Positions 24,101-36,100 of a stretch of DNA of 62,000 nucleotides are shown here, in pieces (position 1 is the stretch's first letter; the number at the start of each line of letters is the position of its first letter). Source of the stretch: Phoronis australis (taxonomy: Eukaryota; Phoronida; Phoronidae); contig NMRA01000363.1 of assembly GCA_002633005.1 (NCBI GenBank), forward strand, positions 220,918-282,917, read 5' to 3'. The notes below the pieces were generated by a model. The model was not told the DNA's origin, did no database searches, and was given only the letters and a program-made list of their open reading frames with translations. A program made the translations under genes and the position numbers.

Positions 24101-27100
24101 TGTGGTGGTATAACTATGGCCTCGTTAATTGTGTGCTACATATCTTTTGGGGAAAAATGAGAGAATAAGATCATTTCACCTGTCTGCCATTATTGTGTCC
24201 TGAATTGATGAGATTTCTAATACCTTTGAAATGAGAGTCACTGACCCAAATGCTCAAGCCATATACAAAACCAGCAATTCACAGGATTGTGAATGAAAGT
24301 CACAGACAAACTATATTCCCACATGCTCCCTTTATTATATGGGTACGTTTTGCCTCCATATTCCCTGGCGTCTAAGTGTCGGAAGATCCTACAGGCTTTT
24401 GTAGCCAGAATACTGTGATTATGAATAGGAGGAGGTGCAGTTCTTGAAGCTTCATTCAAAGCCCTTTTAATTAATAGTTTTGTCTTTGTTAAAATGGGTA
24501 TGTTCCAAGAAAACTGACTTTAGCTAACACAAATCTCAAATTTCAGTCAATTCAAGATAAAACTTAAACTTGTCTGAAGTGCGTTTCAAAAAAGAGATCT
24601 TAAGTTTGACTTAATTTTTGACTTAAGTTTCGTCTCAATTTTGACTTAACTTGCTGTGTGTGGATGTTTCAAAGTTTGGAAGTTGAGACACATCTTAGTC
24701 TTAAAAGGGGACTGTAGTCAAAATAATGTTGCAGTTAATCCGTTCTAACATACAAATAAAACTCATGTTTGCCTGACTTGCGTGCCAGACAAAAGCCTGA
24801 TTGGTATTCATGGTTAAAATACTGAATCCTGAAAGCGATCGCTGATTGGCTGATGTGTCAATGACGTGAATGGTGGGGTATCGGCTGCTTTACACATTCA
24901 TTGCGTATGTCATATTTTGAAGAGTTTACATCGTAGTTTATCATTGTATCAATCGTCCTTATTTTTTATTGTTTGCTAGTGCTGTAAAAGGTTCGCTGTG
25001 CCTTTTTGTATGGCACCTGGTTGCTCAAACTCTTTGAAAAAGGTGACTTCTAAAGCGATGGTCATCGCATACCATCGCCGGGTTACCCAAGCCTTGGCCC
25101 AAAGCTGTATACTAAATATAGGCCTACAAGTTTGAGCCGATATGGGCAAAAAATGGACAAATGAAATCTGACTCAAAATTCAAACTAGTCTCATCCTTGA
25201 GTAAACCTAGGAACCAGGCTCCTAGAGTAAACTAACTTCAGTATTTACCGTATTGGAAAAGTTAGCGATTGTTCATCGGCTGCTGCTAAAATTGTGATGT
25301 GTTCTCTTGAGTCGGCTTTTTGCGATGACGTCACCTGACCTTTACCAGGTACATGTTACAACAAATTATCGGAACTTGTTTCATTTCGTAACAAGTTTTT
25401 AGTATTTTTTACCAGCAAACTGAATTTTAGAACAACCTTGGTGCTGCGAAGCTGTCATCATGTTCCAAAAGACGCAGTGTTCTCCACGGCCTGTTTTAAC
25501 TCGACGCCATAACGAGTTTGGATTTTGCTGCGTCGAGTTTGGAAAATGCGCATCGAGTTTAGAAAGTGCTGCGTCAGGTTTGAACTTTTGTCCAGGCTTG
25601 GTATTTCAGCCCTCAACCCTAAAGCAGTGCCTGATTAACCAACATCAGGCCCAATACAGAACTTTAGAGGCAGTCAACACTATATGTATAACTTCGTAAG
25701 ACACTACAAAAGTTTAAATTATAATTAACAAAATCTGCAAAAGACTTTAAATAACAAACATTTCATGGAGTCACCTAGCTTNNNNNNNNNNNNNNNNNNN
25801 NNNNNNNNNNNNNNNNNNNNNNNNNNNNNNNNNNNNNNNNNNNNNNNNNNNNNNNNNNNNNNNNNNNNNNNNNNNNNNNNNNNNNNNNNNNNNNNNNNNN
25901 NNNNNNNNNNNNNNNNNNNNNNNNNNNNNNNNNNNNNNNNNNNNNNNNNNNNNNNNNNNNNNNNNNNNNNNNNNNNNNNNNNNNNNNNNNNNNNNNNNNN
26001 NNNNNNNNNNNNNNNNNNNNNNNNNNNNNNNNNNNNNNNNNNNNNNNNNNNNNNNNNNNNNNNNNNNNNNNNNNNNNNNNNNNNNNNNNNNNNNNNNNNN
26101 NNNNNNNNNNNNNNNNNNNNNNNNNNNNNNNNNNNNNNNNNNNNNNNNNNNNNNNNNNNNNNNNNNNNNNNNNNNNNNNNNNNNNNNNNNNNNNNNNNNN
26201 NNNNNNNNNNNNNNNNNNNNNNNNNNNNNNNNNNNNNNNNNNNNNNNNNNNNNNNNNNNNNNNNNNNNNNNNNNNNNNNNNNNNNNNNNNNNNNNNNNNN
26301 NNNNNNNNNNNNNNNNNNNNNNNNNNNNNNNNNNNNNNNNNNNNNNNNNNNNNNNNNNNNNNNNNNNNNNNNNNNNNNNNNNNNNNNNNNNNNNNNNNNN
26401 NNNNNNNNNNNNNNNNNNNNNNNNNNNNNNNNNNNNNNNNNNNNNNNNNNNNNNNNNNNNNNNNNNNNNNNNNNNNNNNNNNNNNNNNNNNNNNNNNNNN
26501 NNNNNNNNNNNNNNNNNNNNNNNNNNNNNNNNNNNNNNNNNNNNNNNNNNNNNNNNNNNNNNNNNNNNNNNNNNNNNNNNNNNNNNNNNNNNNNNNNNNN
26601 NNNNNNNNNNNNNNNNNNNNNNNNNNNNNNNNNNNNNNNNNNNNNNNNNNNNNNNNNNNNNNNNNNNNNNNNNNNNNNNNNNNNNNNNNNNNNNNNNNNN
26701 NCTATGTAGAGGACGGTTGACGATGATTTTCCGACGATTTCGACTACTGTGGCGCCTCCTAGTGGCAGTTTTGTTTTTTTTGCGCCTATGGCTGTATCTC
26801 CTAAACGGTTGGCAGGATCTTTACGAAATTGTGTAAGTATATTTAGATGATGTTAACAACAGAAGATAACGACTTTTGGATGGATCCGACTACCGGTGTG
26901 CCCCCTAGTGGCAATTTTAGTTTTTTACGCTTACCTTTGTATCTTCAAAAGTCCTGAACGGATTTTCATGAAATTTGGTATGTAGGCACCTATTAGTGAG
27001 ATGACGCTATCCTCCTGTTTTCAGGTGGATTCGGCATAGTTTGTGCCACCTAGTGGCCATTTTTAGTGTTTTTGAGTCTGTATTTTTGCGTCCACCCCTC

Positions 27101-30100
27101 TATCAACCAAACCGCTCAAAGGATGATTGTGAAAATTGGCGTGTATGTGCTCACTATAAGGAAGACAGCTGACAATGATTTTCAGACGATTTGGACTACT
27201 GTGGCACCTCCTAGTGGCAGTTTTGTTTTTTTTGCGCCCATGGCTGTATCTCCCAAACCGTTTGCAGGATCTTTACTAAATTTTGCAAGTGTGTTTATGT
27301 GATGTTGACAACGGACGATGACGACTTTAGGATGATTCTGACTACCGGTATGCCTTTAGTGGCAATTTTAGTATTTGCCTCTAGTGGCAATTTTAGTATT
27401 TTACATTGACCTTTGTATTTTCATAGGGTTCAGGTGTATACTTTGTGTTACTTCGTGACTATGAAGGAAAAGTTCCAAGTAGAAATTTGTTCCTGGCATT
27501 CTAATGCTGTGCTAATCTCGTATGTTGGTAAATTTGTTTTTAATTCTAAGTTTCTGTGGTGCTTTAAGGAACTGGTGTATAGGATGTGCTTGTATTATGA
27601 AGATTTCTCACATTTTGCCCCTAGCCTATTGAGGAGACAATGACCATGCCTTTCCATTTTGCTAAGTACAACTTACTACACATATGCCCTCTACAGGCCA
27701 CTTTACGGTAGCAATAAACAACCCTAGAAGGATACCGTATGCGGTGCAATTGTGGGCTCATTTCAACGCTCTGCGTTGCTCTTGTCTTACTGATTTCGGA
27801 CTTCTATGTTCGTCATGTGTATGTTATTATTACTTCTTTTGTTCATCCTCGCCACCATCGTCGTCATATTCGTCATCTTTGTCGTCATCTTTGTCGTCAT
27901 CTTTTTGGTTAATTTCGCCAAGTTTCGCTCCTCGGAGCGCTTTCATTTGATTGTTTTCCACTTAAACGGCTGCAACAAACAGTGGGAGTGTCGAGTGACT
28001 ACCAGATTTTGCATGCGCCCCCGCCAGTCAGTTATCTTAATATGTTAAGGTAGCCTTAGTTTTACAACGAGGTGACGAGCATTAAGTCAACTATACCCAG
28101 GTAGTCAACGGCTGTCACAGTGGTAGGCCTACGATAGTTTTGTACACCAGTAGTCGGTAAACCAACCCTTCAAGTTTACAGAGCTGAGTATTGGCTGGCA
28201 GCTGTCTGACTGAGGGTAGAGTCTGCACTGGCCATGGCACAGTGGCACCAGTGTATATTGTTGATATGGACTGGTTACACCAGCAAATTTTCGTCTGATG
28301 ATGACGACGACTGGGTATCACTTTGTGTTGCCTCAGCTCAAACAGGTATCCCTGGTGACCCGACATTTCGCACTAAAATTTCTTATTCCGACAGTATGAA
28401 AAACGCCACTTGGCTGCACGCTAACACAAGACAGTGACTTTGCCCCCACCAAATACGTCAGGAGAAGCAGCGCTCCAAGTCTGTAATTTTTTGAGCTTCG
28501 TTAAAGAGTATAAGTTTACATTTTGTTGTTGAATTATTTGTGAAATTAATCAACAATTCATAGAAAACTATCCAAAATTTATTCAGAATAAAATACAGTT
28601 CCCTTTTATGTCAAAAATGAACTTAAGCCAATTTCTTAGATTGGATCCCTGGTTGCTTTACCTTGTATAACCTATTTATGTCTGAGAAGTTTATGGTTCA
28701 ATAAAACAATCTTTGCAGATGAAAAACAGCACTTCAGCACATAGCTGTTGTCTGGCATATGTTACTAGGAGATACGTAACCCCTTCTGTTGGGAATAGCC
28801 TTTACAGACAGTGTTACACCAAGGCTAGGCTAGTTGAGGTGCTTTAGCCCGGGCTTGGGGTCTCATGGGACATCAGAGAAATTCTGGTGATAGCAAGGTA
28901 TTGATAAGGGAATTTCAACTGCAGCTTTGCTAAAAAGTAGAGTAGTATGTGCCTGATTTAGTTTATTTCATTGGAAACACAAAGGATGTGGTAATCTAGT
29001 GTATGCAGGGAGTGTAACATGTGGAGGGGGGTTGATAATTTAAGTTGTGACCCCTGTTCTGATGCGCACACCCACGGGGGCTCGGGAGGCTTGAACGAGC
29101 CCCCCCCATTTGGTGAAGTGGGTAAACAGGTCTGGCTCAGAGAAACAAAAAGTCCGAGAAAACGAGACAAAACTCCTCTAAGAAGGCGCTGATGCACAGT
29201 TCGCAGACCTGAAGTTGGTACCCCATTTTTTTAGTCCTTCCGTTTTTTTTGTTAGCGAAAGGTCCACTTTATGAGATTCGAGCCCCTCCATGTTAAAGGC
29301 TAGGTGCGAGCATGGTTCTAAGAACTCAGTTTAGTTTAATGTACAAATCCTGACGGTGTTAGTGTCAGAAATGTCTTCTATGGCTTTCTAGTAACTAGCA
29401 TGCTGTTATTCAGCGTTATGCCTGGCTCGTGAATGACTGAGTCACCTGTGAGTCTCAATTTTTCCAGTCAAGCGCGTGAGGACGTATGTAGTGTCTATCA
29501 ATTATCATTGGCCAACAATGAAAAATATGCTCAATTTTTTACGGGAAACTCAAAATGGTTTAAAGTAAAAAGTAATTCGTCTGACGAAAACGACAGCAAT
29601 GAACTCCGGGAGTGAGTACAGGGGTACATGATGAGCGAAGTCACAGGCTTTGCGTTCACTTGATCCACCGTATTGGTGGGCCTTATTGGGCCTATCATGG
29701 AGAAGGACTGGAGCAGAAGTTTGGATACAATACAAGACAAAAGTAATCGGACAAAATATCGTTTCGATCATGATGGCTAATTCTGTTGACAGCAAAAATG
29801 AGTGATAATAACTTCTAGGGCAGCTAAATTCTAATTACAGAATGTTTTAGCCACCTTATAAACTCTCCTGTTAATTCTCAGTCATTTTTGGTCGTGAGGG
29901 GAGACAACTCTGACGATAAGTTGAATTCAGCTTCATGTCCCAGGTGTTAAGACGTCCAGGAATTCCGAGTCTTTGTGTGTGAATACTTTTGGTTTGTACT
30001 GTATGTGCCATGATGAGCTTAACCTTCAGTTCCGTTGTGCTGGTAAAAACCATTTGGAGAAATTTGGAGTGATTTTACGAACCGCAATACCTAAACTGAT

Positions 30101-33100
30101 ACCAAGACAATGTAAACTGTGTAGGAATTAGGAATTTTCTTGATCGCATTGGAATTGCGAATATTACTGACAAAAACGTCAAAATGCACTGCGTTGCATG
30201 CCTGGGTGACTGAATGTACTTGAAGTTTATTGGTAATGGGAAATAGTGAAGCAGTATGAAATCTTTATTAATTAGCGTTGACCTGTGATTTGTACTTTAA
30301 AGAACATTTCTACTGATTGGAAACTTCACTGCAATTAGTAACTAATCTTCACCTATCTAGCACTAGAACGTGGCTGAAATGTAAAATTCTATTTTGTCAC
30401 ATTTCTCCACAAAAAGATTTATTAAGAAAATTTTAGACTATGGTTTATACCGTGTAGATGTCATAAAATAATTTTAGTTAAAATTTTCAATATTTGGCAA
30501 TTATGTTTGTGTGAAATATGTTAGTGAAGAATTACTGTATTCTACGTTCAGTCTGATTGGCTCTGCATCAGGCTTTAAATAGAAATCCTCCATACTTTTT
30601 GTTTTCTTTTAATTCCCTGATATGGCCATTACGGTTGTCATGGTGACACAAAGTGCACTAGTTGTCTATAATAACTTGCTCATTATGACTCCTTCAGTAC
30701 CTGGCTACCAGTAAACACACAACTGATAGCAGGATGCCTGTGGATCTAGTAATGTTAATTAGGATTTAATGGTAATTTAGTACAAAAGCAATTGATTTTT
30801 GTTTTCATTTTTTAAAGGTTTCTAACAACCTTGTGAATGGCAACAATTTCTCGGAGCACTGTTCAATGGTACACAATAGAGAATGAAAAAATGATCAAGT
30901 ATTGGCATGATGCAACTTACTTTAAAAACAAATTGACTTGTCCTCTTAAGCGTGTCCTCAATGACGAGATTTCACCGTTCGCTAAATAGTTTCACATTGC
31001 GGGGAAACACGAGGAGTGGCTAAAATTTTCAACAGGAGTTTCCTCATCTCTGTTACTTGTAAAACCAAAATTATCGCTTTTAAATTGATGTCCAAACATC
31101 CATTCTCTTCAATAAATTGATTTAGTTACCTTTGATGTTCTGTAAGTAGTCTGGCTAACATAGTGTCTGTGAAAGGCTAGCTAAATTTTGGGGTAATTCA
31201 AAGTGTCAGTTAAAGTGACCCTTGCAACTGTTCAAATTACTCGGGTTTTCACCACTACAGAAAATGGTAGGGAAAACCTGGGTATTTTGGTCAATTTGTG
31301 AAGGGATATTGTGCTTCATTTAAGGTTATGAATGTATTAAATCTTAATGCTTACAGTCCTTTGGTTTTTAGCCTGACCTAGTTCACTACTCTAGAAAGAT
31401 GGCTAAACTTGGTAACGTGTCAGAAATGGCAAATCAGATTCTTATTTCAGTTATTATGCTTTATGTGCTCAGGGTGCTCCCCCAATCGCAGTCATTGATT
31501 TCTTTTAAATTGTTCCATTCTTTCGCATGAGAACTTTCATGATTTTTATGAAAAATAAAACAAAAGTTTCGTTAAGCAAAAACGAAGTAATTTGGAAATC
31601 TGTAACAGTGTCGTTGAGATTTTATCTAGAACATTTATACAAAATGAAATTTGGTCATGTTATTGTGTCATTGTGTCCTAGATTTTACTAAAAATGGAAT
31701 GACATCCATGGCCACATTAGGTACCAAGTGGTTGTAAAGTCAAATTTCTGTTTTCAGAAAATACATTCTTTTACTAGACCTTGTCAGTAACATACTTTAT
31801 AACCAGACTGGCTTTAAAAGAACATTCATCGGTGGTATGGCGGAAAAAAAACATTTTAGGATCATTATTGGTTAGGATAGACCTCACAAAGTCATAAAGC
31901 TTTGACCAGAGGAATAAAACAACAAAATCAGTTGTTTTTGTGATTTTATTGCGAATTGTCACTTCTTGCTCGACATTTTCTGAAATCAGGCTCGGTGTCT
32001 TTACCAGTTAAATGTGCTTAAAACATCCTGCTAGCTTGGGACTAGAAAAGCTCAGTGGCACTGAGTGGTTGATTACACTGGTACTGCTGCGGAGCTTTGG
32101 GTTTCTTTGGTGCTGCTAAATTTCAGAAAAATTTTTGTGGAGAATGTCCCATTAAATTCAAGGGTTTACATGAATTTAAATTTTGTACATTTTACTTTAC
32201 TATAACCCATCACCACCTGCTTTAGTCTATAAAAGCATGCTGTAGTAATTCTACATTGTCTTGTTTCACACAAAAATAATCGTCAAAATTGTCATCATTT
32301 TCTATTTTTAATGAGCTGATTATGGAAACTTGACCAAATGTCATTTTACACCTTTTAGTGTTCAGTAAAAACTAGCCCAGTAATAGAAAAAAATTCTTCA
32401 TCTTATTTTGTGAAAAACTCACTTGTCGGCCATATTTTATACTGAACAAGTGAAGACTTTCCACTCTTTTTAAAAGTCTCTCATTTCAAGGCACAGTGGT
32501 GTCATTAACCAAGTTTTGTTACAAAGTTAATTATTGATTAATGGTTGTTGAACCGCGTTTGCTAAATCATTTGATGCTGATTTGCCATCAACAGACCTGG
32601 GATATGATTCATGAAAAGTCTGGTCTTGCGCTCCGCACTACTCAATTTCTGAAAAATAAGCAAGTCCCACTTGAGTAAAAATGCAGTCTCTGAGGATGTA
32701 CACATGGCTGCAAGTTGCTGAAATAGTTCTCTAAATTCTATCCAGACTATGGTGCGCTCATAATTACTTGGCAAAACCTTTTTCTAGCAACTGTAAAGTC
32801 TCGCTAGCAAAACAGAACGATGGTTTTGTTGAACTGTACTATTTATTTCCTTTGTAAATGTTTTTATTGAACCATTTCCCATTTGATTGATGAAGGTAAA
32901 AAATAAAACCTTGTTTGTTAAGCTGTTTCTATTGTTTGCCTCCTCACAAACTTTTGTTTATTAATCTGTTCAACCAAAACACAATTCATTAGTTAAAAAT
33001 CCCTTTCTGGTATCTTTTATCACATGGTGTTTGCAATTTTGGTAGTTTGCAAGGTTGCAACACGTTTGTTGCATTGATTATTGCTTGCGCACAGACAATT

Positions 33101-36100
33101 CTCTGGTTTGGTCCGAGAAGTTCACAGAAACCCTTAGGCAGTCTGATGCCACTGGTTTGCAGACGTTATTTTAGTCGGGAGAAGCTGACCCCAAAATTAG
33201 TTCTAAGGAAATCCCGTCAAGATTCCTAAAGTTTCAGGACTGATGTATGGTAAAACTTAATGATTTGGGATAGAATAATTTGTCAAATATACAGATTTTT
33301 CATCTTTGGAGAGTTTCAAAGATTTTTGTAAATACCCGTGGTTTTCAAAGTAATTTTGAATGTCTGAAAATAACACAATAGAATTTAATTGACTAATCAG
33401 ACAAATCCAGAAACTAATGAGTGAATTCTTCCTAAAGTAATGCTGGCAAAGTTGATGCAATTTGGGAATTTGTGTCCTCATGCAAAATTTTCCCTGGTAA
33501 AATTTTACTTCAATTAATGTAGAGATAATTTCCATCAGTTTGGCTGTTTCTGTTGTCTGATGCTAGCTATATAGTGCAGAATTTGAAAATAACAAAGAAT
33601 GCTTTTTATGCGCCCACATATTTATATGTGGACGCATTATGCCGTCATCTCTGTCCGTCCGTCCGTCCGTCCGTCCGTCCGTCCGGGCGGCGTCCGTCCG
33701 GCGTCCGGCGTCTGGCGTCCGGCGTCCGCTGCTCTATCTCCAAAACCCTTTGACATACGTTCATGAAATTTAGCACATATGTTCCATTCATGAATGGGAC
33801 GGCATGTGCGAACTTTCAGACGGATCCGACTACCGGTGTGCCCCCTAGTGGCAATTTTAGTTTTTTACGCTTACCTTTGTATCTTCAAAAGTCCTGAACG
33901 GATTTTCATGAAATTTGGTATGTAGGCACCTAGTAGTGAGATGACGTTATCCTGCCGTTTTCAGATGGATTCAACATAGTTTGCGCCACCTACTGGCCAT
34001 TTTTAGTGTTTTCGAGTCTGTTTTTGTGCGTCCACCCCTCTATCAACCAAACCGCTCAAAGGATGATTGTGAAAATTGGCAAGTATATGCTTACTATGTA
34101 GAGGACGGTTGACGATGATTTTCCGACGATTTCGACTACTGTGGCGCCTCCTAGTGGCAGTTTTGTTTTTTTGCGCCTATGGCTGTATCTCCTAAACCGT
34201 TCGCAGGATCTTTACAAATTGTGTAAGTATATTTATATGATGTTAACAACGGAAGATGACGACTTTTGGTCGGATCCGACTACCGGTGTGCCCCCTAGTG
34301 GCAATTTTAGTTTTTTACGCTTACCTTTGTATCTTCAAAAGTATTGAACGGATTTTCATGAAATTTGGTATGTAGGCACCTATTAGTGAGATGACGCTAT
34401 CCTACTGTTTTCAGATGGATTCGACGTAGTTTGCGCCACCTAGTGGCCATTTTTACTGTTTTCGAGTCTGTATTTTTGCGTCCACCCCTCTATCAACCAA
34501 ACCGCTCAAAGGATGATTGTGAAAATTGGCGTGTATGTGCTTACTATAAGGAAGACAGCTGACAATGATTTTCAGACGATTTGGACTTCTGTGGCGCCTC
34601 CTAGTGGCAGTTTTGTTTTTTTGCACCCATGGCTGTATCTCCCAAACCGTTCGCAGGATCTTTACTAAATTTAGCAAGTGTATTTATGTGATGTTGACAA
34701 CGGACGATGACGACTTTAGGATGATTCTGATTACCGGTATGCCTCTAGTGGCAATTTTAGTATTTGCCTCTAGTGGCAATTTTAGTATTTTACATTGACC
34801 TCTGTATTTTCATAGGTCTTCAGGTGTATACTTTGTGTTACTTCGTGACTGTGAAGGAAAAGTTCCAAGTAGAAATTTGTTTCTGGCATTCTAATGCTGT
34901 GCTAATCTCGTATGTTGGTAAATTTGTTTTTAATTCTATGTTTCTGTGGTGCTTTAAGCAACTGGTGTATAGGATGTGCTTGTATTATGAAGATTACTCA
35001 CATTTTGCCCCTAGCCTATTGAGGAGACAAGGACCATGCCTTTCCATTTTGCAAAGTACAACATACTACATATATGCCCTCTACTGGCCACTTTATGGTA
35101 CCAATGAACAACCCTAGAAGGATACCGTATGCGGTGCAATTGTGGGCGCATTTCAACGCTCTGCGTTGCTCTTGTTATATAATTACTGGAAACCTGAAGT
35201 TCCCCGTGTGAACTCCTTTATCAAGTGCAACATCTCATTGTTCAACCCCAACTATGAATGCTTACCAATTGAGATTGCAATAGTCACTTTCCACAGCATC
35301 CCCTGGACACACCTCTGGCTTCTTCTGTTTGGGGATCAGGGAACAGAGACCACTGTCTGATTAATGATTAACATTACTGCCCTATGGCAAAGCCATTTCC
35401 AGGCTATAAAATGTACATCCCTCAGGATTGAAAATTAAACATTTTCATTGTTCGAGGTACAAAGTAGATTAACAACAGAAGAAAAGAGAACTTGAGCAAC
35501 AGCCTGCTGTTCCTTTGTTGATTATGCGCCAGCCCTATCACTGCACTTGGTAATCTGCCTGAGCAACACAATGGGGCCACTTGACTTGTGGACACCACTG
35601 CACAGTAGAGTACCTATATGAGATATCTTAATGCAGTGAAATTGGAATGAGGGAAGAGTCTCTATTGCTGGTTTCCTGGATTGATGAGATTTTACTGTAT
35701 TATTAGTTTCCATGGAGACATGAATGAAACGAAGTGTTTCCTTTTACAGTATTGCTTCGCCATATATTACAAGAAGGAGGGACAACGTCAGTATGACCTA
35801 AGAACGGATACAGACGCAGAGTGCTCGGCTTGGATAGACGCCATCAGAAATGCCAGGTACTTCTTGTTGTCAATTAATTGCTGGCTGTGGTGGGGGGGGG
35901 GGGTAATTCCTGAGCCTTGGGTGTGGGGGGCATGTAGCACTTGATGTTTTGGTTCACTTGATGGTGAGAGGGTGTTGAAAAGTTGGGTTAAGTATGCTAT
36001 AGCATAGGTTGACTCGTGTAATACTTGGCTGCTCTATGTGAGGAAGGGGGTTTAGGTCATAATCATCAAATTAGCATAATTTCCAAAAAACGGAACAAGC

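Larger units (their letters stand above)
18200..35749 (+). other. Intron 1 (17.5 kb), repeat-rich
   Basis: A GT...AG intron splitting PH1 between codons 86 and 87. It contains a 63-bp tandem repeat (18440-18660), a 1.6-kb terminal-inverted-repeat element (20376-21998), a possible THAP remnant (24998-25171), a 920-N gap, and two long copies of the CCTAGTGGC repeat family (26702-27965 and 33603-35175). I found no gene on either strand in the remaining stretches 18875-20375, 21999-24997, 25200-25781, 27966-33602 and 35176-35749. The open frames there are short and show no motif or codon pattern that I recognise. Confidence 0.85.

Noticed and set aside
25765-26709. Apparent 314-codon frame
   Set aside because: Almost entirely N; no information.
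35142-35360. 72-codon frame after the repeat at 33603-35175
   Set aside because: Starts within the repeat and shows no recognisable motif; length within chance for this base composition.
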